DNA of 64,000 nucleotides from Dermatemys mawii (taxonomy: Eukaryota > Chordata > Testudines > Dermatemydidae), in contig ML677335.1 in assembly GCA_007922305.1 (NCBI GenBank), positions 15,033,734 through 15,097,733 on the forward strand, given 5' to 3'. Shown in pieces: positions 33,446 through 44,021 of this stretch; position 1 is the first letter of the stretch; every line of letters begins with the position of its first letter. The position numbers were made by a program, and so were the translations under genes. Below the pieces are notes generated by a model. That model saw nothing but the letters and a program-made list of their open reading frames with translations, did not search any database and was not told the origin of the DNA.

Positions 33446-36359
33446 TGCCAAAAGCAAACAAGATAATTAAAAAGCATCTACATGGATTTTAGCAAAATGA
33501 GGGGAATCCTAATATGTAGAGATGACAAATGCCAAAAAGCTGTTAAATTCACTCTTTAAACCCAATGTGACTTGAGGATGGTAACAAAATTGAATTGGAC
33601 AAATGAACATAAGAAAATAAATGAAAAATTACTAGTTAATATTCTTGTAAGACTCATGTTTTATGAACTGTAGAACTATGCAGTTAGAAAAACATATTTG
33701 CAAACTAAATTGGCCAAACTTTTAAACCTTTATCTTTTGAGAGACTTATTATGATGAAAATAATTTTTTGTCCCATTGTTTTAGTAACCTGTATTAAGTT
33801 TCTTGCTTGAATTTATCCAACCATTTAAAAATATTCCCCCTTTTCAAAGAATGTGCCTGATTTATTTGTGTCCCTTTTAGATCCAGCTACACATATTAAA
33901 AAGTTTAATAATAGTTTTTCTCATTACCAAAAACAAAGCTCTCAATGAAAAAGGCTTTTATATGATGATTGATAGGTCTAGATGTACTGTATTTCTGTTT
34001 TAAAAATTCACTTTGTTCATTTTTTTTTTTTTTGCCCCCAAAGTAGAATAGTGTCAATATTACACTCAACTCAGACAAGTCCGCTGCAGGCGCTCAAATG
34101 TCAAAACGTTTCAAAAAACATATAAAAAAATAAAGAAATGAATAGAAGCTTCCTTGTTCCTTAAATTATTACTGTGTTACCCTGAACTGTAAGTGAACCC
34201 TTTTTGCTTATAAAAGAAGCAGCTGTTCATGCGATTGAAACCATGGTTCATTACAAGCTGACCTCAAATTCAGGAGTAAAACTTCCTCTATTTTACTACA
34301 ACTATTCAGACATGGACTGGAGATAAACAATAATCAAAATCAGGATGAAACTTGACTGGGAAACCCTCTATACTCTTTGGCAGAATTATAGCAGCTCTTG
34401 GATCACCAAGAGTGATATAATGTTAAATGACCCTAAAACATTCCCTTCTCAAATGCAGTAGGTCGGTGCTGCCAACTCCGAAGCAAACAAAGGCTGATTG
34501 TAATGACTCCTTAAGCATATGAGTATAGAAACATTAATGATCACATTTTTTTTCACATTAAACATTTACAGAGCATCAAGATGAAACGGGGCCTGTTTAT
34601 GTTAATTTTACACTCCCTTTTGGGTACATTATGTGATTAAAACATTTTTTCCTCATACCTCCCATTTCTATATACAGGATCTTTCCTAAGTGGTTTCTCT
34701 TGTTAGCCAACACTTTAATCAAACTACATGTAAGACTCATAAAAATAAATGTGCCTGAACTCTCTTTTAAGCAAGGACGTGTGTCTAATATAATACTGCA
34801 CCATTTCAAAAAGTAATCTAAATTAATGCATTTTGAAGCAAACTGTCTACATAACTAAATTAGGCCAGTTACATAGTGCCTTGGATGTACATTTCCCTCT
34901 TTTGGTCCATTGTGTTTTCCTCCCTCTGCGTCCCCCTTGTTTGTTGATGTCTAATTTTGAGGCACAGTGATCCTTTCTAGTATTATTCATGACCCATATA
35001 ATGAGACTTCTTTTAGAGATAAGGACTATTTCAACTTATTGGAGCTTTATGTATAGTCTTTAAGACATCCTGATCAGTATTAGATGAGATTTTTTCATTT
35101 GTTATGAAATATTAAATAAACAATTTATTTCACAGAGTCTGGAGTAAACAAAGTGTCTGTGGTATAACTACGCAAACATATGCATTGATAACTGTGAATT
35201 CAGATAACAGCAATGTTAATAATTCTCGTTCTAATGTAACAAAGGATTCTTGCTCTGATTATAGCTGTATTAAAATAACTGTAGGTCCTGATCTAAGCTT
35301 TCTTATGGGAGATGCCAAAACAATTGTAGAAGTGTATAACCTGTAGGCTTTCTAAACATCTGGGTGCTTTACCAAAGTCACAGAAAATTACAAAAACCAT
35401 GTTTTTCCTAGTCTGCCAGTGTCGCTTTTCAATAGTCTCAAGTTTTCATTTTGGTCAAAAATTGGCTGGTTAGGATGTCTGGTTATGTGTTGAGATATCA
35501 GCTTTAAATACTTAGGCTATCTGCTATTGATAGTTCACCCACATCCCCTCTGCCATCAAAGAGCATGTGGTGGTTGATTCTATTTACTAATGAATATAGT
35601 TATACTAATGTATAATAACATGCCCAGCACAGCACATTAACAATTATCTTAAGCTCTGTGGGTAAAATGGGTTCTTCACAAAGGTGGGGATCATTATATC
35701 ATGCCAAATATTGTTTAAGGAAGTCATATTTAAGTATCAGCAAGACTAAATAACTAGTTCTGCTGTGTACAGTGTAATACTGGAAAAATGAACGAAAGTA
35801 AAATAAAATTTCAGACCTCTAAACCATTGATGAACAGAGCCGGGGCTCCTTCAACTGCTGTTTCCCTGCAATGCATGTACCACACACACCTTCTCTCTAC
35901 AAAATAGAATTCCTTTCTCATTTTTTACTTTCGCTCTTGTGCACACGCTGTCCCTCTTTGTTCTCTCTTCCCCTTCCCCCTATTCAGTCTCCTCTAGGGT
36001 CTATCTATTTTCAGGACTTATTCTCATTAAATCCAAGAGTCAATTTTATGCTTCCTCTCTGCTACTAGAGGCCCATCGGACACCCACACTGCTTCTGGGT
36101 GGTAGGCCACATTGATGACACTCTCCTCTTCACTGCTCCCTGGGCCAAATTTAGAGGTGGTATGTGAAGTGTAATTCCAGCCCCCTTACACTACTGCCCA
36201 GTGTCAGCCACTTGCAGGAGTGCTAGGGAGTCTAACTTGGTGTAACTTACACACTGATGGGGCCAGAAGATAACTTAGACTCCTCCTAATCTCTCAGTAT
36301 CTTTATGACCCATTAGCCTTCTGCGTGTCTCATGTTGTTCCCTCGTGGGGCTGTTCTAG
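33446..36359. other. unclassified non-coding stretch
   Basis: AT-rich, with a T tract at 34020-34033. A weak copy of an acttcagtgggg-type repeat may lie at 36145-36260. No gene seen. Confidence 0.35.
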
Positions 36360-36690
36360 CTTGCCTGTTTCCTTCTGTGCTTCAAGGTTTACCCCCTCTG
36401 CACACGTCTCTTCTTCTGCTTTCAGCATCCTATATTCTACTTCCTCCTCTTAGCCAAGTCTCTTTTCGCTGCTAGACCTACACTTTATCATTTGGAAGCA
36501 GGTTCTTTCCTCTGCGTCTTTCACATGTTTCTGTCTCTGCTCCTGTGTGTCTTTCTCTCTGTGTTTTCTATTCCTGTCTCTGCTTCTGAGACAGAGCCTC
36601 TGTTTTTGTATCTGGAGTCTTGTCTTTCACTCTCTCCGTGCTTTTAGGACAATTCTTTTTCAGTATGTGACTGTTTCTAGGATTCAGTCT
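36360..36690. repeat. pyrimidine-rich low-complexity stretch
   Basis: The plus strand is dominated by ctctg, cttctg and tgtctc words (for example tttctgtctctgctcctgtg). This is consistent with an old microsatellite-like tract. No coding signal. Confidence 0.5.
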
Positions 36691-37099
36691 TAGTTTTTCT
36701 GATGCGGTTTGTTAATGAACCTGCAACTGGTCACCCTGGTCATCAACTAAACACATCTGCACTCTCGGAGACATACCTTAGAACCCAGGCTGTTTGGCCC
36801 CAAATCCAAATCTGTAACTTGAACTAAAGGAATAGCAGGAGGTTGAGTAAGGGAAAAGGATCCCCCTCCTCGGCCCTCTCTCTTGTCTGCATCTCCCCCT
36901 TTCCTTTCTCTTTACATCCCAGATCATGGGCCAATGGGTCACCTCTTTGTCTTTCTATTTTGTCACCTAAGAACACTTGAATGTTAGTGTCTCTGTGTCT
37001 CTCACTTTGTAGGCTCCCTGCCATCTCCTTTAGGTTGATAGTTTCAGGTCCCTCTCAGCCAGTTTCAAGCAACCATTGCTAAATGGAATTTAAACATTT
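36691..37099. other. unclassified non-coding stretch
   Basis: Nothing recognised. Confidence 0.3.
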
Positions 37100-37205
37100 T
37101 GAGCCTGATTTTCGTTGACAAGTTGTACTTTCGCCCACTGTATGTCCCCTTTTATGTCACTGGAACAGTAAAAAGTGTCCTTAGTGTAAATGAGAATCAG
37201 ACATC
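37100..37205. repeat. palindromic amniote repeat (gcctgattttcgttgac...gagaatcagac)
   Basis: The ends gagcctgattttcgttgaca and gtgtaaatgagaatcagaca are approximately inverted around cccccttttatgtcactgg-like sequence. Member of the group also seen at 31270 and 37915. Confidence 0.5.
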
Positions 37206-37914
37206 AAAAGTTTAAGTTGATTCTGACTGGAAATTTCAAATTGTATCTGTTCAAACAGATCTTAGATTAATTCCCCAGAATTTACTCCTTCAATCTTTCA
37301 GCACAGCTTTAGATGGAATAATCTTGTTGAATAAAGGGTGCATGCCTGAACACCAGACTGAAATAAGTAGTTCTTTGTATGGTAATGGGTCTACTCAGAT
37401 GAGTGAGTGTGCACACGATTAGGCACAATATCTACTTAAAATCCCTGATTTACCAATAACTTTTTGCATGTAATTGAATTTCAAAATGCAAATACATAAC
37501 TACACCGAGTGAGTAAACTGCTTAAGAATTAAAAATGGGAAAAGAACAAGAGTTAGTTATTTGCTTAAATTCTCTGTCTTGACATAATCTCAAAACCCTA
37601 CTGAACATCAAACCCTGCTGGCTTATTCATTTGAAACTGAATCTTTCACATCTTTGACATACAGAAATAAGAACTTAACTTGAAATAGACATAATGGAGG
37701 TATGTAATACAGTGTGTGAACTTGACACACACTACTGTTTTCAGAAGATTGGTTTCCATTCTATTCCTTATTTATCTAACAGAATTCTACTAGAAATGGT
37801 AGAATCTTTGAAAACAGTACCAATTTTTAAGGCACATACTGTGTAATGGCAATTTAAAATTAAAACATTAAGCTGGTCAATGCATGTTGTTATGCTAGGT
37901 TTGTTTTATCTCTC
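37206..37914. other. unclassified non-coding stretch
   Basis: Nothing recognised. Confidence 0.3.
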
Positions 37915-38000
37915 ATGTACATTGATTCTACTCCAGTGTAGCTTCTTTCACTGGAATTACGCCTGATTCATACCAGTGTTGCTGAGAAGAGGTTCAAGAT
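37915..38000. repeat. amniote repeat (ctgattcataccagtgt type)
   Basis: The words gattctactccagtgtagct and acgcctgattcataccagtg mark a copy of the old repeat whose consensus I remember as tgatttacaccagtgtaact followed by an acttcagtgg core. Confidence 0.5.
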
Positions 38001-38301
38001 GTGTTTTGAGTTGGCCAATTTGTTGTCAACATCATATTCCTTGAATTTAAGTGGATAAACATTACATTGCTACACTTAGCTAGCAGCTGATGCTTACATA
38101 TCCATTTTTAAAGGATTTTTAACCATTATCCATCCTCTCTATGCATCCATTTAAAATACACTGGCTAATAATAGTGGTGTTATTTGTAACTTTGTAACTA
38201 ATTCCTGTAAAATATTTCCATTATAAACCTTTAAACTAAATAGTGTATTAAAAATTCTCTCATGGCTGAAATTCAGCATATACAATCTCAGCGTAGGATT
38301 A

Positions 38302-38362
38302 GTGGATCAGATCCCCAGCTCGTGAAGCTATGTCTATTTATGCTAGTTTAGGATCTGGCCCA
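38302..38362. repeat. palindromic repeat (ggatcagatccccagct...aggatctggccc)
   Basis: The ends tggatcagatccccagctcg and tttaggatctggcccaga are inverted. It is another short member of the palindromic amniote group. Confidence 0.55.
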
Positions 38363-38949
38363 GATTTTATTTCAAGATCAGTTTTAGGCTTATGATTTTG
38401 ATCAATGATACTGCAGCTGGTAATCCCTAGGCTGCAATTCCACAAAAATGCAGCCATTCCTGGGAGGGAGGGTGGCAGCTGAACAGTGATCATCGTCACT
38501 ACATATTTAGGCAAAGGAAATGAACAGTACTCTCGTTCCAAGTGAAACTGTAGGGAAAGCGTAGACATGAGAAACATAACTGATGAAACGGGAATTTGCT
38601 GGGACACCGGTGCCAATGTGTTTACTCTTATAATAATACACTGAAATCTTTTTATGGTCCCAAGTGGACAGGAGCATGGTTGTACATCTCTTCTGAGAGA
38701 TGGCAGCTCTAGTAGCACAAATCTCCATAAAAGCTCTGCTCAAAGTTCAGTGAAGTTAGTGGGAGTCTGTCCACTCACCTCAATGGGCCCTAACGCTCGA
38801 CTGAGATGTTGATTCAGTACTGACTCAGAGGAAGAGTGCCACCTACTGAATCAGTAACACTACTATTATCAGAGGGGTAGCCATGTTAGTCTGGGTCTGC
38901 AAAAGCGACAAAGAGTCTTGTAGCACCTTATAGACTAACAGATCTTAGG

Positions 38950-38990
38950 GATCATGAGTTTTCGTGAGCTAAGACCCACTTCATCAGATG
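38950..38990 (-). ncRNA. hammerhead-ribozyme core, minus strand (PLE type)
   Basis: On the minus strand the ctgatga box (38987-38981) is followed by a perfect five-pair stem II (38979-38975 with 38968-38964, one G-T wobble), a six-base loop, and the cgaaa box (38964-38960). This is the conserved catalytic core of hammerhead ribozymes, which are known from PLE terminal repeats. The expected short stem III after the second box is weak (a mismatch in tgat where the related family has tgct), and no convincing stem I was found. The core looks intact, but cleavage activity is uncertain. Confidence 0.6.
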
Positions 38991-39013
38991 GATGTCATTC
39001 ATTCATCATTCAT

Positions 39014-39053
39014 CTGATGAAGTAGGTCTTAGCCCACGAAAGCTCATGATCCT
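39014..39053 (+). ncRNA. hammerhead-ribozyme core, plus strand (PLE type)
   Basis: The ctgatga box lies at 39014-39020 and cgaaa at 39037-39041. They enclose a five-position stem II (39022-39026 with 39033-39037) that has one A-C mismatch where the minus-strand twin has G-C. The loop is tcttag. After the second box comes gctcatgatcc, where the related PLE consensus has gctcatgctcc; the change weakens stem III. The core is recognisable but probably slow or inactive. Confidence 0.55.
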
Positions 39054-39226
39054 TAAGATCTGTTAGTCTATAAGGTGCTTCCAGACTCTTTGTCACTTTA
39101 ACACCACTATGTGCAGCACCTTGCTTTCTATGTGGAGGTCGCCCTCCAAATACCAATTCAGCCCTGCCCTGTTTGGCTCATGAGAACCAATGAGGTCACA
39201 GTCTGAGGTGATACAGCTTGTAGACA

Positions 39227-41879
39227 TTAACGCGTTTCCCCTAGCTAAAACTCTCAAATAAATGTCCTAGCTGAGGCAGTCTTTTCTCATGTCTTTTCTT
39301 TCCCCAGCAGTCTGAGCTAAAGAGAAGTGTCAGCTGGAACTTTGAATTTCCTGCCCTTTTTCATTTTAAGCCAGGTCTTTGACATTATTTAATCACAGTG
39401 TGATATTGTAATGCAGCTATTGACAAGCAGCACTTGCTCAGGCATGTTTTAAAAACACACAAACAGCTGCAAGTTAGAAAGTAAATGGTGCAAAACTGAA
39501 AGGTTCAAAGAGCAAAGTTTGTTTCGTTGATCTCTTAGCTCTTTAAAATGATCATGCTTATTGCAATCAAGCTGAGAATGAACTTTTAAAAACTACACTG
39601 AATTTTTGTGATTGGAAGGGGATAGTTTAGTTGTCAGGCTTGGGATATCAAGACCTAATATGGATGGTTAGAGAATTGGCTCAAAGTGTTAAGCATGGGA
39701 AATGGTTCATTTAAAGGGTTAAACTTTCTAATATTTTAAAACTTTAAAAACGAATGAAAATCCAAAGTTATTCAGTGTTGTTCATTATGCTTAATAAAAG
39801 AACTGCTACCAAAATGTAACCTTGGAGTAAGGTCCAAATCACATTTAAATAGCTACTTTCAAAGCAGTCTTGTAAAATATGCTGTTTGATGTCATTCATG
39901 GCTATGGTAGATTTCCCCATGGTCATATTGGATTGACCGAGGACAACATACAGGGATCTAAACATCTAAGAGGGAGGTCTATGACTGACTAGCTTTTGGA
40001 GGTTGCTCAGGAGCGATGCAGCTTGTATTCTGCTCACTCCCCTTTCCAAAAGGGTCAGAACTGCCCCTCCATGTGAACAAACTCAAAATACTAACGTACC
40101 TTAAATATATTATACTTTCACTGCCTTCTTTGTTCTAATCTGTGAACATCTGCCCCAAACATGCTGCACTGTGATTCACTCTAAGTATATGCAGTATTTC
40201 CATAGTGCCCAAAAGCTACAATGTAGTGTCTTTTAGAAACGTATAAGAAGGCAGCTCCTTTTCTGAAGAGCTCGGAAGGTAAACAGACAAAATACAGAGT
40301 GGGGAGGAAGATTTTTAAATATGTTTTCATTTTATCTTTGTCCATGATTTTGTTTTGCCAGCTTTGTCTATTCAGCTCATATTTTCTTTCTTTTGTTCCT
40401 GTTTACTTTAGTCTCTTTACTTGTCCATATCTGTCTTCTGATTGTAGCCCTTGCTGGCTTTTGTTTAACCCTTTCATAACCTTAATATTAACCTTTTCAT
40501 GTCTTCTGTGTTTTACTTTCTTTTAATCCTCTCCTCTTTCTTACACTGGTTTAAAAATGTCATCTTTTTTCAAATTGTGAAATGTTTTACTGGTTTTATT
40601 TTAAACCATGGCCTGTGTAATTATACCTTATCTCTTTTAAGAACCTTTAGCAAACACCCATACTTATGATAAATGTGCTAATTAGTCTGTGAGACAATTC
40701 AGTAGTACCTCAGCCTCTGGGTTCCTACATGATCATGAACGGTATGTGTAAAGCAACCATGAAAATTGCACTGTCCTTCACCTCTCCTGGTCTTCTCTGT
40801 ACTTGAGAGCCTGCAGGGTTTTGCAGTGTAGATTCCCTGCCTGCTCCCAAGAACAGAGCACACCGCCGAAGGAAACAGACGACGTGGCCTGCACATGTGC
40901 ATCCCCGACCAAAAACACAGCTGCTGGGTATAGTTGAAAGACTCCCAGCCTAGAAGTGGCCCCAAATGTGATTTACTTTTATGTCCTATACGGTTATTGA
41001 GGAGCTGATGAAGAACAAAGAATACTAGCTTTAGCCATAAATGACATTTTAATCCCAACCAACACACTGAAAAATTATTTTATTGTCCCTGCTAGTGTAA
41101 TTAACATGTCTAATAGGAAATTGTATCTAATCTGATCTTTTTTTTAAAATGTGGCATATCTAGTAATCCTGCTATCTGGATCAAAATTTCACCCTTACTG
41201 CAGTTTTTTCTTACTGTGTTATACACGATGCACTACATGATCCCACCAAATGGACTATCTTTGTCATCTCAAATAAACTTTATATATTTTTAAATGTCCC
41301 AGCTTCAGAAAAAGCACCCTGTTCTGAAGAATTGCCAGACTGCTAATAAAGAATGTGTGTTAACACCCAGAACAATTGCCAAGTGAACCAAAGAACTGTA
41401 CCAGCAAAGATTTATTTCAGCTCCAAGTTCAATATCTGGGAGCTAGCTTAAGTCCAGAAGCTATGAGTTTTCTGCTACTGCACTCATGCCACTGATCATT
41501 TATTTTCTGTATGAGAAAACAGACTATGCAGCACAGCAGTTTGAGCAGGGATTGAATGGAGCAGGTGATTTAGAAACATGGAATTTCCGCTCTTCTCTGT
41601 GGAACAAATATATAAGAAAAACACTGGGGAAGACCAGTTTGTCAGCTTTGTGGAGTTTGAATGGGCAGCTCCTGTTAACAGTAGTTTTGTAGAAGCTGAG
41701 AAAAAAGTGTACATTGATTGTCCTCACATTGCAATGGATAGGTAAATACATTTGGATTATACAAGAATCCGAGACATCTGCAAACAAGAAACTGAACTTT
41801 AAATTTTGAAAACATTCATTGGAACCTTTAGTGATTTGGCAATAACTACCACACACATTATCACTACTGATATTTGTGT
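39227..41879. other. unclassified non-coding stretch
   Basis: A 122-codon minus-strand frame (40699-41067) has no recognised domain. A CTTT-rich stretch lies at 40310-40540. No repeat was named with confidence. Confidence 0.35.
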
Positions 41880-42340
41880 TCCATTGCAGTAGTAAGAATA
41901 ATATTTTGCATTTTTTTTAAAAAAATCTTTCATCCAAGAATCCTACCTAGATCTGGTAGGGAATTTTTGGTGAAACATATTTTTTTTTCATCAAAATCAA
42001 AACTGTTTGAGAGACTCAGTGTCCACAAATTTTTTTGCTCAATATTTTTTTTAAAAAAAGTTTCTGTGATTGTCAAAATGACAAATGCCAGTTCAAAATG
42101 ACTTTTTTAAATTTTGAAACTGAAGCTAATTGTAGTTAAAATAAAAAAATTAAAAGTTCGCAACGGTCAAAATTGAAACAAAAGGTTTTGATTGTCTTAA
42201 AAAAAATCAGATTTTTGGCTCAGGAAAATTTTTTATTTTTTTCATCGCAATTTAGGAAAAGAAATTCTTTTCAATACTGCAAAATGTTTTCAAGGGACAA
42301 GAACGCTGTTTTCTGCACAGCTGTAGTCCTGCAGTGCTTT
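41880..42340. repeat. A/T-rich repeat (tttttcatcaaaatcaaaa type)
   Basis: The stretch alternates poly-T/poly-A tracts with words such as tcatcaaaatcaaaactg, gtcaaaatgacaaatgccag and ttcaaaatgactttttt. I remember such A/T-rich elements (a gaaaatttttcaaaat style) as common in turtle and bird DNA. It could also be simple low complexity. Confidence 0.45.
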
Positions 42341-42349
42341 TCAGAGATG

Positions 42350-42435
42350 GTTCAGTATCTTTTTTATGGGTGGAGAAAGTGAGGCACAGGGAGATTAAAT
42401 GATTTGCCTAAAGTCACACAGTAAGACAGAGTCAT
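42350..42435 (-). mobile_element. MIR-type SINE fragment
   Basis: The run gggtggagaaagtgaggcac, agggagattaaatgatttgc, ctaaagtcacacagtaagac is the antisense MIR core. Confidence 0.75.
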
Positions 42436-42900
42436 AAATAGAATTAAGTGAAATTTAGCCTGGTTATAAGCAGGTGTGATTCCTCTGTCTTCATTTGTTT
42501 TATAACTACTTATGCAAGGATTGAATTTAACATCCATAGCTCTGTCTCCCAAGACCTCTTTATTAATCATAAGAGACACTCACTCCCACTGTAAGTAATG
42601 AGATTTCTTTGCAGCTGAAAATCCCCAAATAGCAAAATATTGAAACAATTTTAATTTTTCTCTGAGTACTTGACACTGTGAATAAAGGCAGTGTACTGGA
42701 GAAAAGTGAATTGTATTTCATATTCTGGAGAGGAAATCACACATGGAATGAGTGAGAATGTTGGTGAAACACTAGTACAGTAATTACAATTAGCATCACC
42801 GGGGAAGCATGCCAATTTACATATAGATAATGCCATAATTCCAAAGCTCTGCAACCTTCCCCATCAAAATGCAGCTAGCTGGTGGTGGAATCTCCATCCT
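42436..42900. other. unclassified non-coding stretch
   Basis: Nothing recognised. Confidence 0.3.
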
Positions 42901-43005
42901 TAGGGTTACCATATTTGAACATTCAAAAAAGAGGACACTTACCCCCCCCAACCCGCGGGTGAACCCTGCCTCCTAGCCATTCCCTCCCATTTCCCGCCCC
43001 CGGCT

Positions 43006-43530
43006 CCCCCCACAGAACCTCCAAAACCCCTGCTCCTTGTCCCCAATCTCCCCCTCCCAGGACCCCTGTCCCTAACCGCTCCCTGGGACTCCACCCCTTA
43101 TCTAAGCCTCCCTTCTCCTTGGCCCCAACTGCCTCCTTCTGAGATGCCCCCACCCTAAGTGCCCCCCTAGGACCCTACCCACCTACCTGTTCCCTGACTG
43201 CCCTGACCCTATCCATACCCCCACCCCGACAGGCTCCCCCCCCAGAACCTCTGACCCATCCAACCCCCCTGCTCCCTGTCTCTTGACTGCTCCAACCCTT
43301 CTCCACATCCGTGCCCCCTGACCGCCCCCCCCAGAACNNNNNNNNNNNNNNNNNNNNNNNNNNNNNNNNNNNNNNNNNNNNNNNNNNNNNNNNNNNNNNN
43401 NNNNNNNNNNNNNNNNNNNNNNNNNNNNNNNNNNNNNCCCCCCCCAGAACTGCCAATCCATCCAACCCCCCCGCTCCCTGTCCCTTGACTGCTCCCCAGA
43501 AACCCCTGTCCCTTCTCCAACCCCCCAACC
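43006..43530. repeat. C-rich minisatellite broken by the gap
   Basis: The marker cagaac occurs near 43012, 43243, 43332 and 43445, each time followed by ct/tg...ccatccaacccccc...gctccctgtc...ttgactgctcc in the later copies. The unit is about 90-110 bp, and the 100-N gap falls exactly between two units. Confidence 0.65.
43338..43437. other. assembly gap, exactly 100 N
   Basis: One hundred consecutive N. This round number is a common placeholder for a gap of unknown size. Its position inside a minisatellite suggests collapsed or unresolved repeat units. Confidence 0.95.
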
Positions 43531-43897
43531 CCCTTATCGTGCCACTCAGAGCAACGTGTCTGGCTCCACATGGAGCTGCTGCCAGACACACTGCCATGCC
43601 CCCCCACGGAGCATACAGCCCTGCCCCCCCAGAGCACTGGCAGCGCAGCACACTGAGGCAGCAGGGGAGGGGGGCAAAAGGGGAGGAGCTCTGGCTGCTG
43701 GAGGTCCCAATGGGAGTGGCTCAATGTGGCCCGGCCACTCTGTCAGTCACGCCGCGCTCTGCATTAGGAGGGAAATCCTGGGCCTTTATAGATTTTTTTT
43801 TTTTTTTTTTTTTTTTAATAATTTCCTCCCGGACAGCTATTTAAAAACCAGAAAGCCGGACACGTCCAGGAAAATCCAGACATATGGTAGCTCTAGA

Positions 43898-44021
43898 GTG
43901 TTTGAAGGCCTGGCTTGGCAAAGCCCTGGCTGGGATAATTTACTTGGATTGGTCCTGCTTTGAGGAGGGGGTTGGATTAGATGACCTCTTGAGGTCCCTT
44001 CCAACCCTGATATTCTATGAT
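43898..44021 (+). mobile_element. CR1 LINE 3' end (attctatga-tailed subfamily)
   Basis: The run gtcctgctttgaggaggggg, ttggattagatgacctcttg, aggtcccttccaaccctgat ending attctatga is the classical CR1 3' UTR end known from birds and other reptiles. Its tail differs from the ttcttatg copies at 10950 and 19968, so two CR1 lineages are present. Confidence 0.9.

Larger units (their letters stand above)
38867..39098. mobile_element. 232-bp Penelope-like foldback element with two opposed hammerhead cores
   Basis: Direct repeats taacactactat (38855-38866) and taacaccactat (39099-39110), 11 of 12 identical, flank the insertion and show that the host SINE was intact before it. A 34-bp head (tatcagaggggtagcc and on) leads into a left arm (38901-38990), a 20-bp loop built of attcatt words (38991-39010) and a right arm (39011-39098) that is the reverse complement of the left. 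Both arms keep a hammerhead layout, one on each strand. The right arm stops at tttgtcactt, lacking the complement of the head. That is the same endpoint as in the 17585-17771 copy. I infer a non-autonomous PLE-derived element mobilised in trans. Confidence 0.85.
38565..39226 (-). mobile_element. 5S-rRNA-derived SINE (AmnSINE1-like), interrupted twice
   Basis: Read on the minus strand the element starts at 39225 with the same gtctac that opens 5S rRNA. It then follows the 5S sequence: plus-strand words gccctgccctgtttggctca, tgagaaccaatgaggtca and gtggaggtcgccctccaaat are the reverse of the 5S internal promoter region. Further left are cagaggaagagtgccaccta, then ctcttctgagagatggcagc, tgaaatctttttatggtccc and gggacaccggtgcc, in the order that I remember for this SINE. 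A foldback element splits it at 38867-39098. Old palindromic sequence (38732-38830, with acctcaatgggccc) also interrupts it. 5S heads supply a pol III promoter; decay here makes transcription unlikely. AmnSINE1 is the likeliest family name, from memory only. Confidence 0.7.
42901..43895. mobile_element. large GC-rich TIR element with internal minisatellite
   Basis: The ends tagggttaccatat (42901-42914) and atatggtagctcta (43882-43895) are 14-bp inverted repeats with 12 matches. Just inside are aaaaaagaggacac on the left and ggacagctatttaaaaacc, agaaagccggacacgtccag on the right, the ends of an abundant turtle DNA element. The interior is C-rich with a tandem unit that carries cccagaacct...gacccatccaacccccctgc, and a T tract lies at 43794-43816. 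No flanking duplication was found. All open frames here, several of which read through the N gap, are composition artefacts. Confidence 0.7.

Noticed and set aside
43175..43844. Open frames of 92-177 codons on both strands around 43.2-43.8 kb
   Set aside because: They read through 100 N and a C-rich minisatellite, so their openness is an artefact of composition and gap.
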